From contig CM054116.1 in the NCBI GenBank assembly GCA_028673005.1, positions 80,240,572 to 80,304,571 of the forward strand: a stretch of DNA of 64,000 nucleotides. The letters run 5' to 3'. Within the stretch, counting starts at the first letter, position 1. Each line of letters starts with the position of its first letter. The DNA comes from Tanypteryx hageni (taxonomy: Eukaryota; Arthropoda; Insecta; Odonata; Petaluridae). The notes under the pieces were generated by a model. It was not told the DNA's origin, ran no database searches, and saw only the letters and a program-made list of their open reading frames with translations. A program made the position numbers and the translations under genes. Positions 35,553-48,039 of this stretch are shown in pieces.

Positions 35553-35590
35553 GAATTTTAATTTAATTTAATTTAATTTAATTTAATTTT
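35553..35590. repeat. (TTTAA)n pentanucleotide microsatellite
   Basis: About seven near-perfect AATTT units starting a few bases inside the intron after the exon 1 donor. Confidence 0.9.
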
Positions 35591-36640
35591 AATGATACCT
35601 ATGTAAAAGTTTGAATAGTTATTTCTTAGGTATAATTCGTAATAATAAATTGGAAGTATAGGTGCGCATGTGAAAAAATAGTACCGAGAAATTGCACTCT
35701 AGGAAAATCTATATATAATCAGATTATATATTTTAGAAATTACAGTCATAACACCTTTATTTACACATAATAGGTGCAGTAGTATAATAGACATTTTTTA
35801 ATTGTGATTGTTGCCCGTGTTTTTACAATGAGGTATGTATTATATTTGGTTTAAAATACCAAATATTGTTCATATCTTGTGTTAAACATAAGTACTAATT
35901 TATGATAATGGTGGTTCTGTATTGTTCTCTCAGTGAAAATATTATGAGATTTGTATTTATTCTCCAGTTGTACAACCGGTCAGAAGTTTCGACCTATACA
36001 ACCGTCGCGAAACATTTTTCACATTTGTGTTTGAAAAATTATGCAAAATACAATAACCTATCTTATGTAAGTTCAGTTCTTACAATAAATGCACTAGCAT
36101 GTTATATTCCTTTGATTTTCGGATAACTGGCGGAAAAAATGTTTAAAGAGTGCACCGGTACGTTAAGAGAGGCTTTAAGTAATTTGTTTGGAAGATTACT
36201 TATCTTTTAAAATTGTAAGCCATTAAACATACCGCATAATGTTGTTTAAAGTCCATTGCTTGAAATTATTCACCGATTTCCATAATCAGAGAATTTTTTT
36301 CCTTCCGATAGACATTTTTCGCATAGGAAATTCTTTGAATACATTCGTATCGGCCGAGGAGACAAAGAATTTTGTTGACTTGGAGACATGATCTTTCCCG
36401 AGAGAAAGCAGAAAATCCTATTCGAAAGTAGGTTGAGACCAACGAGGGTTTTAGTTTTTGGAGAAGTTCAGATGTCCATTGAATGTGTGTTCGTTCGTTA
36501 AATTATTGATAAATAAATTCATCAAACATCTATTCCGCTTCATTGGTTCCGATATTTACCAATCATAAATAAATTCCGTCGAATAACTAGGCTTATTATA
36601 AAATCACCAGAGGTTTCATTAAGCACTCACTTAATTCCAG

Positions 36641-36873
36641 ACTACTACAGCCTTTCTGAGGTAAAATGGAAACTGGATAAAGACGTGTACCTCAATCCAA
36701 CTCCTGAAACAGAAATTTGCGATTCTCCCGATGAGGACCCTCTGGACAAATGCTCTCCGGTCGACTGTGCCATCAAATACTCAGGAAGCAGAAGCTTTTT
36801 CGATTTGAACCGAAGACGCTGCTTGAAGGTTCCTTTGTGCTTATCAGACGCAAAGAAGAAACTCCCGAATGTG
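36641..36873 (+). CDS. gene B, exon 2 (Cys-rich extracellular region)
   Basis: The exon lies between CTTAATTCCAG|AC and GAATGTG|GTGAGT. It adds two bases to the split Asp codon, then 77 codons, and ends in phase 0. The peptide begins YYSLSEVKWKLDKDVYLN and has five cysteines, including DKCSPVDCAIKY and RRRCLKVPLCLS. The high GC content relative to flanks, good splice sites and phase match support a real exon. With the later exons the extracellular part has ten cysteines, an even number as expected for disulfides. I do not recognise the family. Confidence 0.75.
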
Positions 36874-39800
36874 GTGAGTACGTATGGTAAAATCGCGCAT
36901 TAACAGATAAAAAATGACAAAATCTAGTAATTATTTGAAATTTTAAACTCGAATCACATCCTTTTCATTTTTGTGTGTGCGTCAAAAAATTTTAAATTAT
37001 CAGCAGAGGCCTCCCCTTGTCATACATTGAGATTCAAGAAAGAATCATTGAACTCACATTATGGCTCAAATCAAATTGAAAATCTGTTTCTCCAAATGTC
37101 ATAAACGCCTTGAGAAAACCAGATCAGCATTTCGGCCCTAAAGTTATCAATGGTGATTCCCCGATAGCAGACTTTATTAAAATTTAATAAGATAGAAGTC
37201 TGCCTTGTTGCAAAAATTTGCATATGGTTTTTCCGAACTTATTATAGCTATTCGAGAGGCATAATTTTTCAACATAGATGAAAGTAGCATTTTCTTGAAC
37301 AATGCCATGAAAGTAAAAGATGAATACATGGAAACTGTATGTGGTGATTGTAAATCAAAGGATATTAATAGATTTAAGGCAGAAATAAAAGATGAATTAA
37401 TTAATTAAAAGACTTAGAAACGCTCAAGCAAAAATTTTAATATGCATAAGCTATAGTCTGGCAATGAGCGGTTCACCGAGAGCATAAAGAGAAATTGGAT
37501 ATTTTTATTTACTACTTTTGTTTTATTAAAGTAAAATAAATAATAATGATTGAATCAATAAAATAATAAATTATGAATCGTTACCTAAGTTAAACCCTCA
37601 AATAAATCATAAAAATAACAATTTATTTACATTAAATAACATAAAACGTAGTTATATGTAAGATCTGCTTTTGCTCAATGTTAATGAAGTTAGAAGCCGC
37701 TTTAAGAAGATTTATTGAAATATTTTAATGGCTATCTTTAATTTCGAAATGAAATAAATTCTTATGACGATTTCATTTTTAAATAGAAGCAAGTTTTATC
37801 GAGTACATTCGAAATCTAACCTTTCTTCAATTCGAAAAAATCTCTAATTTGAATTGAAATTAACGAAGCAAGGAATATAACCACAAATTTCTCCTTGCAT
37901 GATCACTTTCTCTTTTTTTATTCATCAAGAAAGACCGGTATTCGCTAGTTTTCTCCTTTCGCAATGCATAAAAGGTGACCTAAACTGCCTTCTTAATTGT
38001 CCGATTTTATGATATACATTGGCCTTGTGAACGCGAAAGAGATTGTAGCGAATTTGATAAATTCTCGTCGTAATTCGCCGCATGAGCTGTGCTACGTAAG
38101 TTGGAGATAAAACCGAGATTGATCGCTTCAGTAATACGAAACTTCCTTAAATTGCTCCTTAAAAACGAAAAGATAATTGAAAAAGGTGGACAAGTTGATC
38201 TTTTAATTGCCTATCTTCCAAGTTGATTTCTCATGCCTAAATAAAAAAATCTTAAACTATTTAGAAACAGGTGAAGGTCAACTCCTCAAGAATAAATGCA
38301 AGATTTTCTGAGTATATTATACATGCTATTAAATTATCATTGACATATTGACAGAAAAGGCTTATGTAACGTGGAGTTTGCAAGTTTTTAAGCTGTCGAT
38401 TGAAAAGATAGAGAAATTTATTTGATTATGCCACGGTTAGAGAAATATAAAATGCGAGTTACAATTTTTATAAGCATGTGGCTATTTTATGCACCTTGTT
38501 TTCCTTCAATATTCCGATGTAAATTATAATGTGCTATATTTTAACCTTTATGTTCACAAGAAATATTTATGTTCTTCCCCCAAGTTCCGTATTGGATTCC
38601 AACATTTAAACATTTATGTTTTACCATGTAGGAATATTACAAATTAATAAATAGTAAAAATTTTGACAGAAACAACTTCGCGCAATCAAAAATACGATTT
38701 CGAAAGATAATGACGAAAAAATCGGCCCAATCCTTCTGAAAATCATGTACGATAAAATAAAACACCACCCAAATATAATTGCGCGATATGCCGCATCAAA
38801 GTCGCATTTTTCGATTCCGTTTCAATCTCTGCACCACCCAATCGCGGTTATTCCTGAGAAATCCGTGTGAATTATTTACCGGAGCACAAAAATAAGGGAG
38901 GAATCTTTCTTTTTCTCCTCTCCGCTTTCCCAACACCAGCACCGATTTCCCTTCGGAATTGAATGCACCCCTTTTAAGCTGTCTGCCTAAACCTCTTAAA
39001 AATGGCCGATTGAAGGGAAGAGACTCGTTTCCCACGTGATTCACAGTCGATGGACGCCTCCTCCTCCACTTCTCCCATTTCCACGCCTATCTCTTCACTC
39101 TGGGGTTGGGTCAGCGTCCGCCGACCTCTTTCCTATTCCGAACTCTCTTTCTCACTTGCTCCTCGTTCTTCCAACTCCATTTTTATTCCCTTTTTCTCCC
39201 TCTTTTGATTTCCTCATCTACCGCCATTCTGCATGCCCTCTCTCAGTGGAAACAGAGCGGACCCAGGCCGACTTGATGGATTACTGTGTTTTCCGATGTG
39301 GAGAGAAGGGGCCTGTCAGTCACCGTGTGGGCCAGACGCCACCTCCAGCGCCCACCCCCTCCATCGCTTCCTCTCGGCACCCTCTTCCCCCACTCTCTTT
39401 TACGTCGCGGCTGCGCCAGTATTCTCTCCCTCTTTATCTCTTTTCCTAGTTCTCTCCGGCTTTCTCCTCTCTTTCTATGCCCGATCGTTGACGTTCTGTC
39501 CCGTTTCTACTCCAATTCCATTTCTCTCCCATTTCAGTGTGTTTCATTGCGCTAAGGACGCCCACGTCCAATTTTTCATTATCCTCATATCCTAATCTTT
39601 TTCCGAGAAATGTTATGAGAAGGGAAGTTATTTTATCAAAGGGAAAATGTTTTTTTCATTCTAGGAAAGTAAAACGGTATTTCCGAGAATTTTGCTTTCA
39701 TTATTCTAATGGTAGGAAAATTGACTGTTAGGGAGTTTATGTCGGAGGATGAACAGCCAAGGATTTCGAGCTATTTTATATTATTTTGAATGTTATCCGC

Positions 39801-42098
39801 CGTTTTTGGCATTTACTTGAGTATCGTGTGAAAAATGTTTGAGAAATTTCGACCTTTGGTTCTCATTCGCTCGTGTTTATTTTCGTAGATTGTTTTTGTT
39901 TGCGCAGAAAATGGTGGGTGCTCCGTGTTTTGAAAATAAAAAAAGCGTATCGTGGTGCTTTCGCAGAATCGCATTATTCCGGATTGAATTAAATATTTTT
40001 TATTCATAAACTGTAGTTTTCGAAAATTAAATTTCTGTTATTATTTTAATGGATGTGACATCAAAAGTTGACAACAAATTTGCAAGTAATGGACTGAAAT
40101 TGCGTCTTACTACAATCTACGGGTTAATGAGGATATTATATGATTGTTTCGTATAAGTAAATATTTTTTTATTAAAATGCCTGCTCAACCTGAGATGCAT
40201 TTATATTAGGTATAACTGATATTTTTGTGACAAATTAATCTCGTACATTCTTACTTCTCCCCTATATGAATAAAAACTTCTGCTCTAAACCCTTTGAACG
40301 CAGAATCCGGCATTGGAGAACAATCGTACATTTACTTGATTACTTGAGATGCAATCATTAATTAATCCGTTACAGCAAAATAAAAAGAGTTGAAAAATAA
40401 TAATTCAATGGATAGGCTTCAAGCAAAAAAGGTATGCACATGCCAATGCATACAACTTTTTCGCCCCGTTTCGTCGCGACAATAGAATGGCGCGACTCTG
40501 GCTATTTATTTCCCTTCCATTCATCCCTGCTCCCTCTCCTCTCCTTCCTCCACAACTCTTGTCTTTCTCCCCTCTCCCAAATATCTCTCCCTTCCGCCTC
40601 GATTATACTCCTGCCAACGAAGCCACAATTTTCCCAGACCATCCTCTCGTAATTGCGATGTTTCGGTTCTTGGCAACGAGGAACGGCCTCGATTCAACTC
40701 TCTCTCTTTCTCTCTCTCTTTTCTTTCCCCTCTTTTCTCTCCTCCTCTTCGACACACCTCTAATATTATCCTGTTTCAAACTTCTCTCATCTGCCCCCCC
40801 CTCATGCCATCGTCTTCACGGGTCATACACCGATGTCTGCATGGCCCATGTTTAAGTTAAACAGACCCTCTTTAGACCTTTGAATCGTATCCTTAACCCC
40901 AATTTTTTATCGCAAAGTCACAAAACTTTCGCCAAAATGCATCGTGTGTGGTTGTAAATTATCTGTATGCATCGCCCAAATCCCTTTTTAGACTAGAGAC
41001 GCCATATAAACATTGTTAATGTTGTCTCGTAATTTTTATCGTTTGTCCTTTAAATTCATGATTTTTTTATTTGCACAATGCATAAATTTACGCGGAAACT
41101 TTTAAATATGCTGCTCAATGCTCCAATTCGCCGGCCTAGATTTGGACTTTTTAAATCTGGGAAGAGATGAAGCAGCTGATTGCAAATCCGTGACGCTATA
41201 ACAATTTAAAATAGATGAAATAGATGCGCGTAGACGTACGATGTTCTGCTATTCGAAGTTGAAGGGAAGAATATGGCCGCTCCAAGCCCAAAAGAGATAA
41301 AGTCAGACGAACGAGAATCGAAGATAGTAATTTCGGTGAACTGGCAGGAACAAATAACAATAACCCGGGTGAGAATTAGTCACGCCCTGGTCGCCAATGA
41401 ATATGTTAGATAAAGAGAAAATTTACCAAACTCCATAATAATGCGGACACTTCCTTTCATTGCGATGGATCTTAAAGGAATGCGATGCGTGTAATCCCGA
41501 TGTAGTCCATGAGCTTAGCTGTCCCTATGACAAGATACTCAAGGTTGATAAACATTTTTTCTTCTGTGTATTGGATTTTATCAACTATCTGAACTAGTTT
41601 TGTAATCTGTAGGGCGTGAATGAAAAATCTTTCTGTCTATGGTGTATTTGTAATTTTATTGCTTAAGCTAGTTATATTCTATAATTTCTTATGCGCTTGA
41701 TTTAGTCATGAAAACTTAAGCGTTATAGAAAGTGGAAAAGCATGTTTATTATACAAAGTTATTTATCGACAAAGTTGTTTACTGTCGTTAAATTTCGTGT
41801 TTTCATTCAAAGATAAGATTTACAAACTTCTGCGGTTCTCTGTTGATATGGTATTATAGCAGTTATTTATTATTACTTTTCGTAGTCTTCAGAAAGTTTA
41901 TAACTTTCCATAGAGTTAAATTAAGCATTAATATCCGTTGAGTTTGCAGTCCACCTCCTATATTATCTTCTCCCGCCATACTGTTTGAAGGCTCCATTTT
42001 GACATTACCGTGAGAGTTTTCAACTTTATCCTCCTACGGTAGTCGGCCACAAACAGTCACGACTCTCTTATCCTTACCTATTTCCTTGGATTTTTAAG
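36874..42098 (+). other. intron of gene B with pyrimidine-rich islands
   Basis: Mostly AT-rich. It includes two GC- and CT-rich islands (39.04-39.56 kb and 40.48-40.86 kb) that generate multiple overlapping ORFs but show no recognisable domain. No transposon ends were recognised. Confidence 0.55.
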
Positions 42099-42218
42099 GC
42101 CTACCTACCAAACAGCAACACGTGCAGGGATCTGGAAAAAGCGCTCGACGCAGAAGACATAGAATTCTTCAAATACGGAAAACCTGCAAGTCGCAGTAAC
42201 ATAGCTAAAGGTGTTACG
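42099..42218 (+). CDS. gene B, exon 3
   Basis: The acceptor is TTGGATTTTTAAG|GCC after a clear pyrimidine tract, and the donor is GTTACG|GTAAGT. The exon is exactly 40 codons, phase 0 to phase 0. The peptide starts AYLPNSNTCRDLEKALDAED, has one cysteine, and is hydrophilic and probably extracellular. It is too short to be noticed as an ORF, but composition, strong splice sites and agreement with both neighbours make it convincing. Confidence 0.72.
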
Positions 42219-42836
42219 GTAAGTGGCAGATACTGCATTTTTGCTATTAAAACTAACTGCAATATGCATAATATCGTAGAGTTGTTTTATAACCATGAGA
42301 CATATTAACTCTCCTAACATAAAGTTCATTTGTTTAATTCAAGGATTTTAATTTTCTTAAGATTTCTCTTGCATTTATTTTTTCATTGCGACATTTAAGA
42401 TAATGTCAGTGACATTTACGCACAGAGGTAATTATTTAAAACCACTCTAAAATCATAACTTCTCCCCCTTACGTTGCAAATATTCATTTATACTTTTGCA
42501 ATAGTGCTTATAATTGCATTATACTCGTAAGTTACCTGTAGAGGAAACTTTGACGACCGCTATTCGTAAATCAATGTGTGGCTTTTGGAATTGTTGTATA
42601 GTTAAATAACGTAGCTTTAAACTGCACTAATCGTGTGTATAAAGGACTTTATCTATAGGTAGCAAATTTAGCGTGCTTTTCTATGATGAGCCACTGTTTA
42701 ACTGTTTAGCTCATTTTATTATCTTGTTAATATAAGATCCCTATCATGGGATTTAGTCTTTCGTAGAAAATTACGTCATCCTATTTCCGGAAAATAATAT
42801 TTTAATTAATAGTCACTCGTTAAACTCCTCATTCAG

Positions 42837-43064
42837 AAATTGCGCTGTCACAATGGAAAAGTTGACCCGAAGACCAACAGCTGCGTTTGCGATGAAGGTT
42901 GGGGTACTTATTCGACTGAGGAAGACGAGCGCAAACCTCCTTTGCCTGCCTTAAAACACTACGAAGACGTGTTTTATGTCCCCTTACATATGTGCACAAT
43001 TCAAGTGCGTGGCAGTGGGCCTCCTTCCTTCGTAAACATTGAAGATCTTCGAAAAACCCAGGAA
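42837..43064 (+). CDS. gene B, exon 4 (EGF-like half motif)
   Basis: The acceptor is CTCATTCAG|AAA and the donor CAGGAA|GTAATA. It is 76 codons, phase 0 on both sides. The start has C-x11-C-V-C-D-E-G-W-G-T-Y, the arrangement of the second half of an EGF-like domain. It is followed by an acidic/Pro stretch and HYEDVFYVPLHMCTIQV. The donor is weaker than the others. If it is skipped, the frame reads into the intron and stops at 43097, giving a secreted form without the transmembrane exon. That alternative is inference. Confidence 0.72.
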
Positions 43065-44964
43065 GTAATACCTGTATCCTTGGTTTTAATATTCTAAATT
43101 CAACAGAGAATTATCTAGCTCGTCTCGTGGCTAAAATCAAATTGACACAATATATGAAAACCGATCGTAGATTCTAATTCGGTGATTCACCACCGTTGAT
43201 GGCTACTTCGTAGCTAAAATGTGCACCTGGTGTTCTTAACCTTTTTAGTGTAATGAAGGCATTTATTGTGTCAATCTGGTATTCTACATTATATGATGCC
43301 TCGATTTAGATTAGGAATTTGGTACCTTTGCGTGATAAAGGGAGTGATTTAAAAGATATTGTGTGTATAACTGATATTTTATTCATATTAACGCCTTTCG
43401 ATAAAATTACACATTTCTCTAAAGATTTAATGGAAATTTTCCCGATATTATGTATCTACTTTCATACAAACGTACAATTTAGTAATTTTGTTTTAGCTTT
43501 GGACGGCAATTAATGCAACCTAAAGCATTTGTTTTAAACCCGTTTAAAATATTGTCATACTGAAGGAAACCAGATAAGTTTTAAAACGTATAAAGACCTA
43601 TGTCACTGTTTAGTCACATTTATATTACACTTTAGAATGCAAATATTTAATATTAATATATCATGCAATCGTTCTTCATCTTTAACGTTTTATAAGTTAA
43701 TGTTAATGGCATAAGTAGAACAAAAAATTATTGTTAAGATCTTCGGGGAGAATTTCTTGTAAGACTTGTTCTATTTTGTTGGAGCATTATAGATCATGAT
43801 CAAACAAACGATGTTATTTTTGTCAAATGCTAAGTTACTTAAAAATCGACTCATGAATTTTTTTGTCTCTAGCTATACCCCGACTCGATTATCGAGTGCC
43901 TAATTTCCCAGATAATTTTAATATTACAAAATAACTGTACGAATACTCTTGAAAATGTTGTTATACCTACTATTCTTGCGGAAGGTAACTGACAAATCCG
44001 GCTATTTTATTAAAACGGCCAAAATAGTTCCTCAAGGTTGGCGGAAGAAAATACCCATTAATCGTGACAGATTTTGCACGTTCGCGGTATAACAAAAAGA
44101 AACGTTGAAATGCATCCTTCTACATCCATTTCGACTTTTTCCGGAAGAAAATCTTATAAAGCCTTTTACCGGAGGTGCTAATTCTGCGTTTTAATTACCA
44201 TTAACGCTTGATTCCTCACCATCCGCAGAGGCTCGCTCCCCCGGAGGTCCCTTTGACCGCTTACGTATGATCCATTACTTCACTTGTCCTATCTGAACCA
44301 CGGGTCGTGGGAGGCGTTCGGAGGTGGGATATGGGTGGTTACAAACCCGGCCTCTCGCTTACGGAGGCAATGAAGCGCAGCATTGCAGTTTGCACGGGAG
44401 GTAGTCGTCGGTCCCGCACGGAACTAGCTCTTTTATTTGTGTGCGTGAGTGTATGCGCGCCAGCGCACGAAGAGCACGCGAGGTACCGTCAACTATTTTA
44501 TGTGGATCGAGAGAAGCTACTGCCTCCTGTCGACATAGGAGTTTCTGCACACACACGGAGACGGGGATGGGATTCAAATTCTTAACGGGAGAAATAGGAG
44601 GGAAGGACTTGAAAGGGGCTGTCATTTTCCCTAGGCTCGTGAGAAAAGGAGATGGTGTTCTTGCCTGGGAATATATTACCGCGGGCTGCGTGTTGTTTCA
44701 GCGAGGTTGCAGTAAAATTGTCGATTAAGCGCATCCTGATTTTCAATTAAGGAGGAGGTTTGAACAAAAAGCCTCACTTTCAAAACTGTGACCATTTTCT
44801 AAAAATTTATCCTATTGATCTTTTTTTAATTTTCAACTTAGTGATCCTAATGGCATTTGATACTTACTTACCACCTATATATTTTTTAAACATCTGAACA
44901 TGTATTTGTTGGTGCATTTTTAAGTTTATCTTTGAAAGAATAACTATTAGAAAAAGTTGTATTT

Positions 44965-45060
44965 AAATTTTGACATTTGAGAAGAAAAAATTCTGTACTT
45001 GACCGGGGTTGATTCCCTGTCAAGTAAAGGATTTTCTCTCCTTCTCAAATGTCAAATTTT
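44965..45060. repeat. near-perfect hairpin of about 96 bp
   Basis: The left arm (44965-45003, core GACATTTGAGAAG and TTACTTGAC-like end) and the right arm (45019-45060) are inverted copies over about 39 bases with few mismatches and a 3-base bulge. The loop CGGGGTTGATTCCCT can extend the stem by a GGG/CCC pairing. It sits in the gene B intron before exon 5. It could be a foldback MITE remnant or a hairpin RNA precursor; the strand is undetermined. Confidence 0.7.
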
Positions 45061-45572
45061 AGTTTGAGCTTTATGCGAAAATGCATAACACGTCATTTCA
45101 TTATCTTTGTTTCTTGTTAAAGTGGTATTTCTTCAGAAAGCAATTTAGCGATCGATTGGAATTCTAAGATTTTTTATTTAGAAAATAATTGCAAATTTGA
45201 TTTAAGACAAACTTTTAGTCATCCATAATGGCATTGTGATAAGAGTTTTCCGGGAAAGTAACGCATTAATAAATTTAAATCCTTATTTGGCCGCGCAAAA
45301 GGCTAAATATTTTCGTTGTATAGGATATGGAGCACTAAATAGCTTCGAGTTTTGCAGATTTTGCTGTATTTTTAATCTTAAAATGCGAAATTTTAACAAT
45401 ATTTTTGTGATAATATACCTAGTAATTTTCATTACAATATAATTCTAAGCTTGATAAGACCGCTAAACATATCCTTTTCTATAAATATCTAGCATATAAA
45501 TGAATGTAATATTTATATATTATATATTTTTTCGATCACTTAACAATGTTTTACCTTAATATAATTTTTCAG

Positions 45573-45668
45573 ATCATGGTAATAATTACACTTGTCATCT
45601 TTAATTTTCTATTCCTATTTTGCATTCTTTGTATGTGGATTGTTACCAGACCGTGTTGTGTCACAAAC
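45573..45668 (+). CDS. gene B, exon 5 (transmembrane helix)
   Basis: The acceptor is TATAATTTTTCAG|ATC and the donor ACAAAC|GTAAGA. It is exactly 32 codons, phase 0 to phase 0. Residues 1-24 are almost entirely Ile/Leu/Val/Phe/Met/Cys, a single transmembrane span. They are followed by the short juxtamembrane TRPCCVTN, whose paired cysteines are possible palmitoylation sites. With the preceding Cys-rich, glycosylation-site-bearing region outside and the next exon inside, gene B would encode a type I single-pass membrane protein. Confidence 0.72.
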
Positions 45669-45831
45669 GTAAGAGTTAGTAAAACCTATAAAACTTCGTA
45701 AAAAACAGAGAACTTGAAGAAGTAATTATTTTTCGAATTTGAAATATTGCTAAAATTAATTTGGTGCCATTAATACCCATATAATCATTATATGTAATTA
45801 TAGAGCTTTAAATAGACAAATATAACGACAA

Positions 45832-46172
45832 ATAAATACAAGATTTAACGTCAATTCTGTATTGTATGGCGTTTATTTATTTTTAGTATAAGTACCTAAT
45901 TTGACCTCTTGCTGATAATCCTAATATAAGCCGAAAGGGGAACAATAAATACAAGATTTAACGTCAATTCTGTATTGTATGGCGTTTATTTATTTTTAGT
46001 ATAAGTACCTAATTTGACCTCTTGCTGATAATCTTAAAATAAGCCGAAAGGGGAACAATAAATACAAGATTTAACGTCAATTCTGTATTGTATGGCGTTT
46101 ATTTATTTTTAGTATAAGTACCTAATTTGACCTCTTGCTGATAATCCTAAAATAAACCGAAAGGGGAACAAT
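45832..46172. repeat. 3-copy tandem array, 113-bp unit
   Basis: Copies start near 45832, 45945 and 46058 and end with GCCGAAAGGGGAACAATAAA-type text. The spacing between identical phrases such as AGATTTAACGTCAATTCTGT is exactly 113 bases in both steps, with only a few substitutions between units. It lies in the intron between exons 5 and 6 of gene B and begins about 160 bp after the exon 5 donor. Confidence 0.95.
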
Positions 46173-46379
46173 TCATATTCACGGATAAGACAGCAAACTC
46201 CCGTGTTTTAATTTATTCTAAAAATTAGCAACAAATAGTTCACGCACGTGCGTCATATATATTCTTTCATTCATTCTTGTCACTCCATAATTTATGACAA
46301 CAATCGCGTATTTCCTCATCTTTCTTTCTGCAAACAAATTAAGAATATTTATCTCGAAAGCATCGTAAAAATATCACTT

Positions 46380-47120
46380 CCTCCCCTTGTCCTCTCACTT
46401 TTCCTCTTTCACGCAATACTCTGTTTTTTCCATAAGGAAGAGACAAGAAAAAAGACCACGCCAGCAAACCAACCCGCCGTTTGCGATTTAATAGCCCTCC
46501 AACCATCTCGTTAACCCCTAGTCCATAAGTTGCGACCCGCCATCCATTCCTTTGTTGCACTAGCATCCGTTTATATAAGGTTGGGAGGGAGGCGAGAGTT
46601 TTGTACCGAGACGACAAAAAACAATGCATCTTTCCTTACCCGGCCGCCGTCCCGTCGAACCCACATCCACCGCCTCCTCTCCCGTTATCGCCCTATCCTT
46701 TTGACCTCTCTCCTCCTCTCGCTATCCTCATCGCTCTCCTCTATCCCCTCTAATTATCCGCGGGGTGAAGGAGAGAGCAATTGCTAGGCAATTACATACA
46801 GGCTGTCATGGGAGACCCGTCACACAGTGACAGGCAGTGCGATCTCTACCTATACCCTTACCCTCTCCCTCCACCTTTTTCCCTCCCTCCCTCTTCGAGT
46901 CGGGTTTTCCCCTCCTATCCGCTTCCCTCCACGGACCCGCCTATTTAACTTCCTCTCTCTTTCTATACCTCTTGTTTTTCTGCTCATTTCTTGTTTTTCC
47001 TAATTCTACTTCACGATATTTCCCATATCACCTTTCTCTGCTCGGGTCACTTTTTCATCGACTGTGTTTTGGTAATTGTACTCGATTACAGTTGCCAACG
47101 TCATCGGATCTGTTTCGTTA
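46380..47120. repeat. pyrimidine-rich island
   Basis: CT-rich with CTCTCC, CCCTCC and CGCC runs, several CpGs and a TATATAAGG at about 46570. It lies within the gene B intron. ORFs in several frames are compositional. It resembles the islands at 24.5, 39.0, 40.5, 49.5 and 60.8 kb. Confidence 0.6.
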
Positions 47121-47229
47121 ATGCCGCGGTTGGCAATGCTTAGTGTTTTTTTATATTTCAAGGTGCGCCAAATTTAATTAGTGGTCCCAATGCATAAATT
47201 ATCTCTTTTTAGCATCTCAACGTTTTTTA

Positions 47230-48039
47230 CTTTCTCATATGGTACGTAGTATATTGAGAAAGTATTGTTATCGTGAAAAAATTCGACTTCGAGATTTTGA
47301 TGGAAATACACGTTTTAGGTGACCCTGAGTCCAAAAAAGTGGTTTTCGCCATGCCGTCTGCTTGTCTGTCAGCCGTTCTAGGGCCCAAACGCGTACATTA
47401 AATCGAATTTTATCTCGTATTTTTGCAATATATCATCTTTTGCAGACCCTTTTTCATAAAAATGATATTGCACAAAAATAAAAGGTAGTTTATTCTTGGC
47501 GATTTTTTGAAAAATTTTATCTACTCAAAAATGGCTCCCGAGAATTTGATTAAAATCATACCAATTGTAGAGACTGATGTCAAAAATAATACTATGTCAG
47601 CCATATATCTCTTGAACACTCTATATGCCGTCCAGTGACATTACAATGTAAGCTACCTTACCTAAGCCTTATGACGTCACACATCCGTCTCGATCCATTC
47701 AAACTCTTACTACAGCCTTACGGTTAAACTAAATCGAATGATATCTCATATGTATGGATAATATCATTCATAAAAGACATTCTGATGAGATAAACGATAT
47801 TCTTTTGAAACAAAATTCGATTTACTCCAAAATGGCTCTAAGGGTTTCGATTTAAATCCATCCAAACGTACAGCCTGATGTCACAAATAATGCTATAAGC
47901 TATATGTCCCAAAAGTTACTATATATCGTCCAGAGGCATTATTTCTGTACAAGACGCTCAGCGTACGTGTCGGAGGGGAGAGTTAATTTCGGGGCAAAAA
48001 GTTGAGTGAGATCAAACGTATATACGTATATGAGAAAGT
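47230..48039. repeat. interspersed repeat with palindromic ends and internal duplication
   Basis: It begins TTTCTCATATGGTACG.AGT and ends ACGTATATACGTATATGAGAAAG, so both ends carry a CTTTCTCATATACG-type palindrome. The left end continues with text shared with the 57.1 kb element (GAAAAAATTCGACTTCGAGA, then GGAAATACACGTTTT). Inside, two related segments about 300 bp apart share CTCAAAAATGGCTC / CTCCAAAATGGCTC, ACTGATGTCAAAAATAAT and a CGTCCAG-GACATTA block. Non-coding. Confidence 0.65.

Noticed and set aside
39036..39731. Stacked ORFs, longest 137 codons
   Set aside because: They lie inside a CT-rich intronic island of gene B with no protein-like motif or splice phase that fits gene B.
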